NCBI RefSeq assembly: GCF_009915155.1 | Contig: NZ_JAABLM010000008.1 | Span: 62,001-126,000 of the forward strand | Length of the DNA stretch: 64,000 nucleotides | Source: Flavobacterium ichthyis | GTDB lineage: Bacteria; Bacteroidota; Bacteroidia; Flavobacteriales; Flavobacteriaceae | Reading direction: 5' to 3' | Shown here: piece after piece, positions 39,133-47,782 of the stretch | How positions within the stretch are numbered: the first letter of the stretch is position 1 | How the letters are laid out: each line of letters begins with the position of its first letter | Notes under the pieces: model-generated | What the model saw: only the letters and a program-made list of their open reading frames with translations | Databases searched by the model: none | What the model was told of the DNA's origin: nothing | Made by a program: the position numbers and the translations under genes

Positions 39133-40686
39133 TTATTTTGGGTTGAATGACAAAAACGGAATAATCATTTCTTCGAGCGAAATGCCACCGTGTTGGTAGG
39201 TATTTCGATAATAACTCACGTAGTGATTGTAGTTGTTTACGTAGGCGAGGAAAAAATCGTTTTTGGCAAAAATATACGAACTACTCATGTTGATTGCCGG
39301 CAATTGCACGGATTTTGGGTCTTTGATGGCGTAAACATCTTTGTCTTCGTAAGTGAGGCTTCGTCCGGTTTTGTAACGTAAATTAAGGCTGGTATTGCGA
39401 TCGCCAATTACTTTTGAAGGATTTTTTACGTTGATGGTGCCGTGATCGGTGGTTAATAATAATTTGAATCCTAATTGTTGGGCTTGTTGAATAATTTCGA
39501 GCAAAGGTGAATTGCGGAACCAACTTGCGGTTAGCGAACGATAGGCTTTGTCATTTGAAGCCAGTTCTTTAACCACGTCCATCTCGGTTTTGGCGTGAGA
39601 AAGCATATCGACAAAATTATAAACTACGGTTACTAAATCGTTGTTTTTTAAGGTTTTAAAATTTTCAACTAATTTTTTTCCACCGGCAAAATTGGTGATT
39701 TTAAAATAATCTTGCTTGATATTAAGTCCTAATCTTTTTAATTGTTCCGAAAGAAATTCGGCTTCGTATAAATTTTTTCCGCCATCATCTATGTCGTTTT
39801 TCCAGTATTGTGGATATTTTTTTTCCATCTCCAAAGGCGTTAATCCTGAGAAAATGGCGTTTCGGGCATATTGTGTAGCGGTTGGTAAAATGGAGAAAAA
39901 CGGGACTTCTTTTTCTAATTTGTAATGATTAGAAACAATGCTTTCGAAGGCTTTCCATTGGTCGTAACGCAAATTATCTATGACCACAAAAAGGATAGGA
40001 CGTTCTTTTTTCTTGAGTTCCGGAAGCACTAATTCTTTAAAAAGTTCGTGTGACAGAATTGGCTTATCAGTCTTTGGCAAAAACCAATCCGCATAATTGC
40101 GTTCTATGAATTTCCCAAATTGCGAATTGGCTTCTACTTTTTGAGATTCGAGAATTTCAAACATGCTTTGGTCGCCGATATTTTCGAGTTCCAGTTCCCA
40201 ATACAGTAATTTTTGGTATAATTCTATCCAATCTTGGTAGGTATTGACCATCGCTAAATCCATAGAAATTTTCCTGAATTCTTTTTGATAATCTAAAGTA
40301 GTTTTTTCGCTAACCAAACGCGTGTTGTCGAGATTTTTTTTCAAACTCAATAAAATTTGGTTCGGATTTACAGGTTTAATGAGGTAATCGGCAATTTTAG
40401 AGCCAATGGCTTCTTCCATAATATATTCTTCCTCACTTTTGGTAATCATAATTACGGGAACGGAGGATTTTTTTTCCTTGATTTCTGACAACGTTTCTAA
40501 ACCGCTCATTCCAGGCATATTTTCGTCTAAAAAAACCACGTCAAAATTATTTTCTTCAAAAATTTCTACAGCATCGCGACCGTTGTTAGAAGTAGTTACT
40601 TCATAGTTCTTTTTCTCCAAAAAAAGAATGTGGGGCTTGAGCAAATCGATTTCATCGTCAACCCAAAGTATTTTTATTTTTTCCAT
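39133..40686 (-). CDS. porX: PorX-type response regulator with PglZ/alkaline-phosphatase-like domain
   Basis: 517 residues. An N-terminal receiver domain (1-120) has the acid pair D10/D11, phospho-acceptor D54 (VFLDENMPG) and YLIKPVNP. A helical linker follows. The PglZ-type domain (about 205-517) contains LFVVIDNLRYDQW, FSILPTATQYARNAIFSG, YNFVDMLSHAKTEMD, LLTTDHGTI and the C-terminal QHGGISLEEMIIPFLSF. PorX works with PorY and SigP to control the type IX secretion system in Bacteroidota; its phosphatase-like domain acts on nucleotides in the studied cases. Co-transcribed with tsaE. Confidence 0.92.
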   Translation of the reverse strand: MEKIKILWVDDEIDLLKPHILFLEKKNYEVTTSNNGRDAVEIFEENNFDVVFLDENMPGMSGLETLSEIKEKKSSVPVIMITKSEEEYIMEEAIGSKIADYLIKPVNPNQILLSLKKNLDNTRLVSEKTTLDYQKEFRKISMDLAMVNTYQDWIELYQKLLYWELELENIGDQSMFEILESQKVEANSQFGKFIERNYADWFLPKTDKPILSHELFKELVLPELKKKERPILFVVIDNLRYDQWKAFESIVSNHYKLEKEVPFFSILPTATQYARNAIFSGLTPLEMEKKYPQYWKNDIDDGGKNLYEAEFLSEQLKRLGLNIKQDYFKITNFAGGKKLVENFKTLKNNDLVTVVYNFVDMLSHAKTEMDVVKELASNDKAYRSLTASWFRNSPLLEIIQQAQQLGFKLLLTTDHGTINVKNPSKVIGDRNTSLNLRYKTGRSLTYEDKDVYAIKDPKSVQLPAINMSSSYIFAKNDFFLAYVNNYNHYVSYYRNTYQHGGISLEEMIIPFLSFNPK

Positions 40687-40874
40687 AAAAAAGGTAATGG
40701 CAAATTTTGATTTTTAAAAACTGCAATTTAACATTTTTGTGGTGGCAATTTCTTAAAAAATCGGTAAAAATATTTTAATTGTAAATAAAATATAATTATT
40801 TATTTATCAATGATTTAAAGATTTTTTGTACTTTTACAATAAGCAAAAGTCTAACAAGCTAAACTCTGGAAATT

Positions 40875-41123
40875 ATGGACGAAACTTATAAAATACCAGA
40901 AGAAAATGCAGGCGAAATCTGGTACGGCGGAAGCTCAACAGTAGCTTTCAACAATGCTGAAAATTTGCGTTACCTTGAATCTGAAGCTTTTGATGAAAAG
41001 GCAAGGCGAATGTTTGACGAATCTCTGAAGGAAGATCATGTGGACTACCACCCGCATAGCCTTAAAAAAACCGTGTTTAGATCGACACCCCCTCGAACGT
41101 TTACAGATCATACTCCAGAATAA
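40875..41123 (+). CDS. Small charged protein, paralogue A of a tandem pair
   Basis: 82 residues. Shares with the next gene the pattern (E/I)xWxGG-x-(S/N)xT-(V/L)-A-x-NNA-x-N-xx-YL-xx-EAF-x-EKA, residues 14-45. The C-terminus diverges but ends similarly (RTFTDHTPE against NTITDRSVE). Predicted soluble and largely helical or disordered. No known domain. Its own terminator follows at 41148. Confidence 0.72.
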   Translation: MDETYKIPEENAGEIWYGGSSTVAFNNAENLRYLESEAFDEKARRMFDESLKEDHVDYHPHSLKKTVFRSTPPRTFTDHTPE

Positions 41124-41147
41124 TTTTTTTTTGTACATTAATTTCAG

Positions 41148-41176
41148 CCCGAATTTCCTTTCGGGCTTAATTTTTT
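41148..41176 (+). terminator. Terminator after paralogue A
   Basis: AGCCCGAA and TTCGGGCT form an 8-bp stem with a 5-nt loop, followed by TAATTTTTT. Confidence 0.75.
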
Positions 41177-41289
41177 AGAAAAACTTCACAAACTTTTACC
41201 ATTAGTTTCACAGTCAATATTTTATTAAACCTGATTTTAATTGTAATTTTAAAAAAACAACAATTATTAACCAAAAAAATTGATTGACT

Positions 41290-41529
41290 ATGAATACCGA
41301 CAAAAATAAAAAAGAAGAATGGGAAGGCGGAAACGATACACTTGCCGAAAATAATGCCAAAAATGAAGCGTATTTAAAAACGGAAGCATTTAAAGAAAAA
41401 GCTAAAGAAGTTCGTAAAAAAGAAGCAGAAAATGATGAAAACGATTTGAATTACAATGCTCGAAATGTGTCTCGAACTTCTGTACGCGACAATATTCCGA
41501 ATACCATTACAGATCGCTCTGTAGAATAA
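41290..41529 (+). CDS. Small charged protein, paralogue B of a tandem pair
   Basis: 79 residues starting MNTDKNKKEEWEGGNDT. The frame also allows a TTG two codons upstream, but ATG 41290 is preferred. It aligns with paralogue A from the W-x-GG motif through EAFKEKAKE; the middle is Lys/Glu/Asn-rich and probably disordered. Function unknown. The repeated unit and separate terminators suggest a local duplication with independent expression. Confidence 0.72.
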   Translation: MNTDKNKKEEWEGGNDTLAENNAKNEAYLKTEAFKEKAKEVRKKEAENDENDLNYNARNVSRTSVRDNIPNTITDRSVE

Positions 41530-41538
41530 TTGTCAATG

Positions 41539-41568
41539 AGCCGACTTAAAAATTGAGTCGGCTTTTTT
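41539..41568 (+). terminator. Terminator after paralogue B
   Basis: AGCCGACT and AGTCGGCT, 8-bp perfect stem, 9-nt loop, followed by six Ts. Confidence 0.8.
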
Positions 41569-41584
41569 AAAAAAAAATTTTCTT

Positions 41585-41722
41585 ATGAAAGACAAAAAAC
41601 AAAACAAAGAGTTAGACCCGGATTATTACAGCGACAAAGAAAATCCGAAACCTAAAGACAACGCCGATTTCAACCGAAACGAAAATCCTGATGAAATCGA
41701 AGGTGTTGCGCCAAACCGCTAA
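41585..41722 (+). CDS. 45-residue hydrophilic microprotein
   Basis: Starts MKDKKQNKELDPDYYSD and ends DEIEGVAPNR. Almost all residues are charged or polar; Pro and Asn suggest disorder. A complete frame with a start 16 nt after the terminator run of paralogue B and a bidirectional terminator after it. The opening MKDK and composition are shared with the 49-residue protein on the other strand. Function unknown. Confidence 0.55.
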   Translation: MKDKKQNKELDPDYYSDKENPKPKDNADFNRNENPDEIEGVAPNR

Positions 41723-41723
41723 C

Positions 41724-41754
41724 AAAAAAGAGGAACATAATTTTCTCTTTTTTT
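41724..41754. terminator. Bidirectional terminator between two convergent microprotein genes
   Basis: AAAAAAGAG and CTCTTTTTT form a 9-bp stem with a 12-nt loop. Confidence 0.72.
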
Positions 41755-41902
41755 ATTTTCTTCGACCCGAACGGTTGTTTTCCGCGTTCCAATCTTCAGA
41801 ATTTTCATCGCGATTATCTTGCTCATTCAGCAGTTTTTCGCTTTTATTTTGCTCGTAAATTTCCGGTGTTTTTTCGTTCGGAACTTCGTTTTTATCTTTC
41901 AT
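41753..41902 (-). CDS. 49-residue hydrophilic microprotein
   Basis: Starts MKDKNEVPNEKTPEIYEQN and ends AENNRSGRRK. Highly charged, rich in Asn and Glu, probably disordered. Its start codon overlaps the stop of the 41902 gene (TAATG), which supports real translation by coupling. Function unknown. Confidence 0.6.
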   Translation of the reverse strand: MKDKNEVPNEKTPEIYEQNKSEKLLNEQDNRDENSEDWNAENNRSGRRK

Positions 41903-42240
41903 TAGTTCGTTCTTTTAACAGTTCCGTTTGGTTTAATTCTCGGATTTTGCGGTCTTTTCACGGTATCTGGCGTTACAGGACCCACTTCATTCGGATTCAC
42001 TTTGGTAAATTTATCCGTTTTACCTTTGTCTTTCGATTTCATTTCGGCTTCAATTTCCGAATTACTTTGTCGTTTCGTCGCCTCAACTTTTGCCGCACGT
42101 TCCACACCATTTTGCGTTGATGGAGGCGGTAACTGCTGTAATTGGTCTTGATTCGTTTGCATGTCAGTAGACCTGTTATTCTGTGCATTCGCCAACCCAA
42201 AAGTGGCCAGAAATGCCATTGTAAATACCATTTTTTTCAT
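41902..42240 (-). CDS. Small secreted protein of unknown function
   Basis: 112 residues with a signal peptide (MKKMVFTMAFLATFGLANAQ). The mature part is polar, Gln/Lys/Pro-rich, with KVNPNEVGPVTPDTVKRPQNP near 80-100, and lacks hydrophobic core elements. Unfolded or cell-wall-associated in style. First of a two-gene operon with the 49-residue microprotein. Confidence 0.7.
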   Translation of the reverse strand: MKKMVFTMAFLATFGLANAQNNRSTDMQTNQDQLQQLPPPSTQNGVERAAKVEATKRQSNSEIEAEMKSKDKGKTDKFTKVNPNEVGPVTPDTVKRPQNPRIKPNGTVKRTN

Positions 42241-42275
42241 CTTTTTCTTTATTAATTTAATTTTTTAAAAGCAAT

Positions 42276-42440
42276 CCCGAAGCGTCGGGGCAGACATTTT
42301 TATCCCGAAGTTTTGGCAAATTTTCCGGCTTTAGCCTACAATCATTCATCACTTACCCTGAATTTCAATCCCGGTAATTGATAAAAGGATTTACGCCGCT
42401 CCCGAAACTTCGGGAGCGGCTAAAAATAAACTTCGGGCAC
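42276..42440. repeat. Hairpin-rich intergenic element, probable inverted copy R4
   Basis: Holds CCCGA-agcg-TCGGG (42276-42289) and a strong 12-bp stem GCCGCTCCCGAA / TTCGGGAGCGGC (42395-42420, loop 2). Read on the minus strand it has GTGCCCGAAG and TTTTTAGCCGC before the large hairpin, which recalls the flanks of R1-R3, though less closely. The surrounding 42241-42604 gap has no gene. Confidence 0.45.
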
Positions 42441-42604
42441 TTTTTAAAGGTTAGTTCTTGACAAAACCTAAAAATCTTCGCCTAAATAAATTTACTATAA
42501 AAAAATTCATCGCCACCAAAATCAATTTACCTTAACCACAATTTAACGGCATTCGCCAAAAAATGTTAATACAAAGGTTTTTTATCGAAAACAAACAACT
42601 TCCG

Positions 42605-42612
42605 TATATTTG
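42605..42612 (+). promoter_or_regulatory. -7 box of the HD-domain gene
   Basis: TATATTTG fits TAnnTTTG, 18 nt before the GTG start at 42631. Confidence 0.5.
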
Positions 42613-42630
42613 TAGCCCAATTGTAAAAAA

Positions 42631-43869
42631 GTGAGTCACACTAATAAATTAAAAATATTCAATGATCCAATTTATGGATTCATTACCATTCCAAATTCGC
42701 TGATATTTGATTTAATACAACACCCTTATTTTCAGCGATTAAGAAGAATTTCTCAAATGGGACTTTCGTATTTGGTTTATCCAGGAGCACATCATACTAG
42801 ATTTCATCACGCTTTAGGTTCTATGCACATGATGCAAAAAACCATCGAAGTTTTGCGCTTTAAAGACGTAAAAATTTCTCCCGAAGAAGAGAATGCTTTA
42901 CTAATCGCTATATTGTTACACGACATCGGACACGGTCCATTTTCTCATGCTATGGAACACAGTATTGTAGAAAACGTGAGCCACGAGTCGATTTCATTAC
43001 TGTTTATGAACCAATTAAATGAAGAATTTAGCGGTCAACTTTCTTTAGCGATACAAATATTTAAAGGCGAATACCATCGAAAATTTATGTTGCAACTTAT
43101 TTCGAGCCAGTTAGATATGGACCGAATGGATTATCTCAAACGCGATAGTTTTTACACTGGTGTTGCCGAAGGGAATATTAATTCGGAACGTTTGGTACAA
43201 ATGATGAACGTGGTGGACGATATTTTAGTTGTTGAAGAAAAAGGAATTTATTCGGTTGAGAAATTTTTGATGGCAAGACGATTAATGTATTGGCAAGCCT
43301 ATCTTCATAAAACCAGTTTGGTTGCTGAAATAATTTTGACAAAAACTTTAAAAAGAGCTAAAGAATTGACGCAAAAAGGAACAATGTTATGGTGTAGCGA
43401 ACCTTTGCAATTTTTTCTGCAGAATAAAATTGAGAGAGAAGATTTTTCTCCCACAATTCTTCAAAAATTTGCCAACCTTGATGACTCCGATATTATTTCA
43501 GCGTTAAAATCTTGGAGCTATCATGATGATTTTATTTTGAGTACTTTAAGCAAAATGATTATTGATAGAGACCTTTTGAAAATTAAATTTGGTACAGAAA
43601 AATTCACACCAGAAAATGTGGAAGTTTTAAAATTAAAACTAACTGACTTTTACCGAATTTCGCAGCAAGAAGCATCGTACTTTATTTTTAAAGGCAAAAT
43701 TAAGAATCAAGCTTATAGTAAAATTGCCGAACCTATTAGAATTTTAAGAAAAGATAAAACCATTGAAGATGTTGTGGAAGCCTCAGATCATCTCAACTTA
43801 AAAGCATTATCAAAACCCGTAACCAAATATTTTATTTGCTTTCCAAAAGTACTTGCGGAAAATTCATAA
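42631..43869 (+). CDS. HD-domain phosphohydrolase (GTG start)
   Basis: 412 residues. The HD fold shows HTRFHHALGSMHMM near residue 52-65 and ILLHDIGHGPFSHAMEH near 94-110 (paired His-Asp metal site), then SSQLDMDRMDYLKRDSFYTG near 168, as in dNTPase/SAMHD1-like proteins. The substrate may be a (d)NTP; this is inferred. GTG is used as start because it lies right after the -7 box at 42605 and the usual N-terminus (KIFNDPIYGFI) follows. It precedes lpxD by 30 nt. Confidence 0.87.
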   Translation: MSHTNKLKIFNDPIYGFITIPNSLIFDLIQHPYFQRLRRISQMGLSYLVYPGAHHTRFHHALGSMHMMQKTIEVLRFKDVKISPEEENALLIAILLHDIGHGPFSHAMEHSIVENVSHESISLLFMNQLNEEFSGQLSLAIQIFKGEYHRKFMLQLISSQLDMDRMDYLKRDSFYTGVAEGNINSERLVQMMNVVDDILVVEEKGIYSVEKFLMARRLMYWQAYLHKTSLVAEIILTKTLKRAKELTQKGTMLWCSEPLQFFLQNKIEREDFSPTILQKFANLDDSDIISALKSWSYHDDFILSTLSKMIIDRDLLKIKFGTEKFTPENVEVLKLKLTDFYRISQQEASYFIFKGKIKNQAYSKIAEPIRILRKDKTIEDVVEASDHLNLKALSKPVTKYFICFPKVLAENS

Positions 43870-43899
43870 ATAAAATCAAATTTTTATATTTTTGTCAAG

Positions 43900-44931
43900 A
43901 TGAAATTCACAGCAGAACAAATAGCAGGTATTTTAGAAGGTGAAGTTGTGGGAAATCCGCAAGCTGAAGTTTATAAATTATCGAAGATTGAGGAAGGATC
44001 TGATGGATCACTTACCTTTTTGGCAAATCCAAAATATCTTAAATATATCTATTCCACTCAGGCCACAATTACAATTGTCAATCACACTTTTGTACCCGAA
44101 GCCGAAATTTCTACTACTTTAATAAAGGTAGAAGATGCTTATCAGTCATTTTCAAAATTATTAGAGTATTACAATCAGGTAAAATTGATGAAATCCGGAA
44201 TCGAGCAACCATCAGTAATTTCTGAAAATGTTACCTATGGAGAAAACCTATATCTAGGAAGTTTTTGTTACCTAGGGAAAAATGTAAAGATAGGGGAGAA
44301 TGTCAAAATTTATCCCAACAGTTTTATAGGTGACAACGTAGAAATTGGTGACAATACCATCATTTTTGCTGGCGCCAGAATTTATTCTGAAAGTATAATT
44401 GGAAAAAATTGTACCATTCACTCAGGTTCTATTATTGGTTCAGACGGATTTGGTTTTGTTCCAAATGAAGAAGGAATTTATAATAAAGTCCCGCAAATTG
44501 GGAACGTGATTATTGAAGATAACGTAGATGTTGGTTCTTGTACCACCATTGATCGAGCCACTTTAGGTTCTACCATTATTAGAAAAGGTGTAAAACTCGA
44601 CAACCAAATTCAGATTGCCCATAACGTAGAAATTGGCGAAAATACGGTCATTGCCGCGCAAACAGGAGTTGCAGGTTCTACCAAAATTGGTTCAGGCTGT
44701 ATTATTGGTGGACAAGTAGGAATTGTGGGACATCTTGTAATCGGAAACAACGTTCGCGTTCAGGCACAATCCGGAATTTCGAAAAATTTAAAAGATGGCG
44801 AAACAGTTCAGGGAACGCCAAGCATGGGTTATGGCGATTTTAATAAATCGTATGTTCATTTTAAAAATTTGCCCAAAATTGTTTCAGACCTTGATAATTT
44901 AAAAAAACAATTAACAAACGAAAAAAAATAA
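43900..44931 (+). CDS. lpxD: UDP-3-O-acylglucosamine N-acyltransferase
   Basis: 343 residues. N-terminal uridine-binding domain (1-100), then a left-handed beta-helix of hexapeptide repeats (about 100-300: [20 protein letters not shown] and on), with the catalytic His in the [12 protein letters not shown] region. Third step of lipid A synthesis. A TATTTTTG box at 43887-43894 lies only 6 nt before ATG, so if used the transcript would be nearly leaderless. It precedes lpxC-fabZ by 2 nt. Confidence 0.94.
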   Translation: MKFTAEQIAGILEGEVVGNPQAEVYKLSKIEEGSDGSLTFLANPKYLKYIYSTQATITIVNHTFVPEAEISTTLIKVEDAYQSFSKLLEYYNQVKLMKSGIEQPSVISENVTYGENLYLGSFCYLGKNVKIGENVKIYPNSFIGDNVEIGDNTIIFAGARIYSESIIGKNCTIHSGSIIGSDGFGFVPNEEGIYNKVPQIGNVIIEDNVDVGSCTTIDRATLGSTIIRKGVKLDNQIQIAHNVEIGENTVIAAQTGVAGSTKIGSGCIIGGQVGIVGHLVIGNNVRVQAQSGISKNLKDGETVQGTPSMGYGDFNKSYVHFKNLPKIVSDLDNLKKQLTNEKK

Positions 44932-44933
44932 CA

Positions 44934-46322
44934 ATGGTTAAGCAAAAAACCATCCAGAAAGAAGTTTTTCTAAAAGGAGTTGGATTACACACGGGTAATG
45001 AAGTTACCATGACTTTCAAACCAGCTCCAATAAATAATGGATTTACTTTTGTAAGAGTGGACCTCGAGGGGCAACCCATGATTGAAGCTGATGCAAATTA
45101 TGTGGTAAATACCCAAAGAGGAACTAACCTCGAAAAAAATGGTGTTAAAATTCAAACATCAGAACATGTTTTGGCAGCATTAATAGGTTGTGATATTGAT
45201 AACGTCATCATCGAGTTAAATGCTTCCGAACCACCTATTATGGACGGTTCGTCAAAATTTTTTGTAGAAGCAATTGAAGCCGCAGGAACCGAAGAGCAAA
45301 ACGCAGAAAGAAATATTTACGTAGTAAAAGAAGTAATTTCTTACACCGACGAAACAACAGGAAGCGAAATTTTGGTCATGCCTGCTGATGATTATCAAGT
45401 GACTACAATGGTAGATTTTGGAACCAAAGTTTTAGGAACACAAAATGCCACTTTAAAAAGTATCACAGAATTTAAGTCCGAAATTGCTAATGCCAGAACT
45501 TTTAGCTTTCTTCACGAATTAGAAGCTTTACTAGAAAACGGGCTAATCAAAGGAGGAGATTTAAACAATGCCATCGTTTATGTTGACAAAGAAATTTCGC
45601 CAAACACGATGGAAAATTTAAAAACGGCTTTTGGCAAAGATAAAATTTCGGTAAAACAAAACGGAATTTTAGACAATCTCACACTTCACTACCCAAACGA
45701 AGCGGCAAGACACAAATTACTTGATGTTATAGGAGATTTGGCGCTAATCGGAACCAGAATAAAAGGAAAAGTGATTGCCAACAAACCCGGGCATTTCGTT
45801 AATACACAATTCGCAAAAAAATTATCAAAAATCATCAAAACCGAACAAAGAAATCAAGTTCCGTGTTATGATTTACACAAAGAGCCTTTAATGGACATCA
45901 ACAAAATTATGACGATGTTGCCTCACAGGCCTCCATTTTTATTAGTAGATAAAATTTTGGAAATGAGCGAAACTCACGTAGTGGGAATTAAAAATGTGAC
46001 TATGAATGAAAGTTTTTTCGTAGGTCACTTTCCGGGAGCTCCAGTAATGCCTGGTGTATTAATTGTTGAAGCAATGGCACAAACCGGAGGAATTTTAATC
46101 TTAAGTTCGGTTCCAGACCCAGAAAATTATTTGACCTATTTCATGAAAATTGACAATGTGAAATTCAAGCATAAGGTTCTTCCTGGAGATACTTTGATTT
46201 TTAAATGCGATTTAATTTCACCAATCAGAAGAGGAATTTGCCACATGCAAGCCAATGCTTACGCAAATGGAAAATTAGTTGCCGAAGCAGAATTGATGGC
46301 GCAAATTGCTAAAACTAACTAA
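44934..46322 (+). CDS. lpxC-fabZ: Bifunctional LpxC deacetylase / FabZ dehydratase
   Basis: 462 residues. Residues 1-300 are UDP-3-O-acyl-GlcNAc deacetylase LpxC: GVGLHTGNEVTM, SEHVLAALIGCDIDN (zinc His) and HKLLDVIGDLALIG with zinc His and Asp. From about residue 320 a FabZ domain follows: IMTMLPHRPPFLLVDKIL and the active loop GHFPGAPVMPGVLIVEAMAQ. LpxC is the committed step of lipid A; FabZ makes trans-2-enoyl-ACP. The fusion is typical of Bacteroidota. Central gene of the lpx run. Confidence 0.95.
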   Translation: MVKQKTIQKEVFLKGVGLHTGNEVTMTFKPAPINNGFTFVRVDLEGQPMIEADANYVVNTQRGTNLEKNGVKIQTSEHVLAALIGCDIDNVIIELNASEPPIMDGSSKFFVEAIEAAGTEEQNAERNIYVVKEVISYTDETTGSEILVMPADDYQVTTMVDFGTKVLGTQNATLKSITEFKSEIANARTFSFLHELEALLENGLIKGGDLNNAIVYVDKEISPNTMENLKTAFGKDKISVKQNGILDNLTLHYPNEAARHKLLDVIGDLALIGTRIKGKVIANKPGHFVNTQFAKKLSKIIKTEQRNQVPCYDLHKEPLMDINKIMTMLPHRPPFLLVDKILEMSETHVVGIKNVTMNESFFVGHFPGAPVMPGVLIVEAMAQTGGILILSSVPDPENYLTYFMKIDNVKFKHKVLPGDTLIFKCDLISPIRRGICHMQANAYANGKLVAEAELMAQIAKTN

Positions 46323-46336
46323 TAAATTACAACGAT

Positions 46337-47122
46337 ATGAATCAACCATTAGCATATGTACATCCTGGTGCGAAAATTGCAAAAAATGTTGTAATTGAGC
46401 CTTTTACAACTATTCATAACAATGTCGTAATTGGCGAAGGAACATGGATTGGCTCTAACGTAACCATTATGGAAGGAGCCCGAATTGGAAAAAATTGTAA
46501 TATTTTTCCTGGTGCTGTAATTTCGGCAGTACCACAAGATTTAAAATTTGGAGGAGAAGATTCTTTAGCGATAATTGGCGATAATTGTACCATTAGAGAA
46601 TGCGTAACAATCAACCGCGGAACCGTGGCTTCGGGACAAACCACAATCGGCAAAAATTGTCTGATTATGGCAACGGCTCACATTGCCCATGATTGTCATA
46701 TTGGCGATAACGCCATAATCGTAAACGGAGTCGCTTTGGCCGGACATGTAACAGTAGGGAATTTTGCCATCATCGGAGGTTTGGCAGCCGTTCACCAGTT
46801 TATCAGTATTGGCGATCACGCCATGATTTCAGGTGGATCTTTGGTGAGAAAAGATGTTCCACCGTTTACAAAAGCGGCAAAAGAACCACTTTCTTACGTA
46901 GGAATTAACTCTGTCGGGTTAAGACGACGCGGATTTAGTCCTGAAAAAATCAGAGAAATTCAAGGTATTTATAGAATTTTATACCAAAAAAATTACAATA
47001 CAACGCAGGCTTTGAGCATTATTGAAGCCGAAATGGAAGCCACTCCAGAAAGAGATGAAATCCTTCAATTTATCAGAAATTCTTCCCGTGGAATCATGAA
47101 AGGCTATACAGGCGTTTATTAA
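46337..47122 (+). CDS. lpxA: UDP-N-acetylglucosamine O-acyltransferase
   Basis: 261 residues. Hexapeptide-repeat left-handed helix (residues 5-190: VHPGAKIAKNVVIEPFTTI, and IAHDCHIGDNAIIVNG with the catalytic His), then a C-terminal helical part. The motif ISGGSLVRKDVPPFTKA near 160 is typical. First step of lipid A synthesis. 14 nt after lpxC-fabZ. Confidence 0.95.
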   Translation: MNQPLAYVHPGAKIAKNVVIEPFTTIHNNVVIGEGTWIGSNVTIMEGARIGKNCNIFPGAVISAVPQDLKFGGEDSLAIIGDNCTIRECVTINRGTVASGQTTIGKNCLIMATAHIAHDCHIGDNAIIVNGVALAGHVTVGNFAIIGGLAAVHQFISIGDHAMISGGSLVRKDVPPFTKAAKEPLSYVGINSVGLRRRGFSPEKIREIQGIYRILYQKNYNTTQALSIIEAEMEATPERDEILQFIRNSSRGIMKGYTGVY

Positions 47123-47161
47123 TCAAAATTAAAATTATAAAAAAGTAAATTATAAAAAACA

Positions 47162-47728
47162 ATGGCAAGTACATCAGATATTAGAAACGGATTGTGCATC
47201 AAATTTAATCACGACATCTATAAAATTGTTGAATTTCTTCACGTAAAACCAGGAAAAGGTCCTGCATTCGTTAGAACAAAACTAAAAAGCTTAACTTCTG
47301 GAAAAGTGCTAGACAATACATTCTCTGCAGGTCATAAAATTGACGTAGTTAGAGTTGAAACACACACATTCCAGTTTCTATACGCAGAAGGAAGTGATTT
47401 TCATTTTATGAATTCTGAAACTTTTGAACAAATTTCTTTAAACAAAGATATTCTCGACGCTCCAGATTTATTAAAAGAAGGTACAAATGTAATGGTACAA
47501 ATCAATACCGAAACTGATTTACCACTTTCTGTAGATATGCCAGCTTCAATTGTTTTAGAAGTAACTTATGCAGAACCAGGAGTGAAAGGAAACACGGCTA
47601 CAAATGCTACAAAACCTGCAACTGTAGAAACTGGAGCAACCGTAAATGTACCATTGTTTATCAACGAAGGAGACAAAATTAAAATTGATACCGCTTCAGG
47701 AGCTTATATGGAGCGTGTAAAAGAATAA
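47162..47728 (+). CDS. efp: Elongation factor P
   Basis: 188 residues, three beta domains. Loop HVKPGKGPAFVRTKLK near residue 27-42 with Lys32 at the tip that contacts the P-site tRNA; whether it is modified cannot be seen and no epmA is in the window. Relieves ribosome stalling at polyproline. It lies in the lpx run and is followed by a terminator. Confidence 0.96.
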   Translation: MASTSDIRNGLCIKFNHDIYKIVEFLHVKPGKGPAFVRTKLKSLTSGKVLDNTFSAGHKIDVVRVETHTFQFLYAEGSDFHFMNSETFEQISLNKDILDAPDLLKEGTNVMVQINTETDLPLSVDMPASIVLEVTYAEPGVKGNTATNATKPATVETGATVNVPLFINEGDKIKIDTASGAYMERVKE

Positions 47729-47736
47729 TATTTTTT

Positions 47737-47767
47737 AAGGAGAAATTATAAAAATAGTTTCTCCTTT
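47737..47767 (+). terminator. Terminator after efp
   Basis: AAGGAGAAA and TTTCTCCTT, 9-bp stem with a 12-nt loop, followed by TTATTTT. It separates efp from the second lpxD-like gene. Confidence 0.65.
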
Positions 47768-47782
47768 TATTTTCTAGTTATT

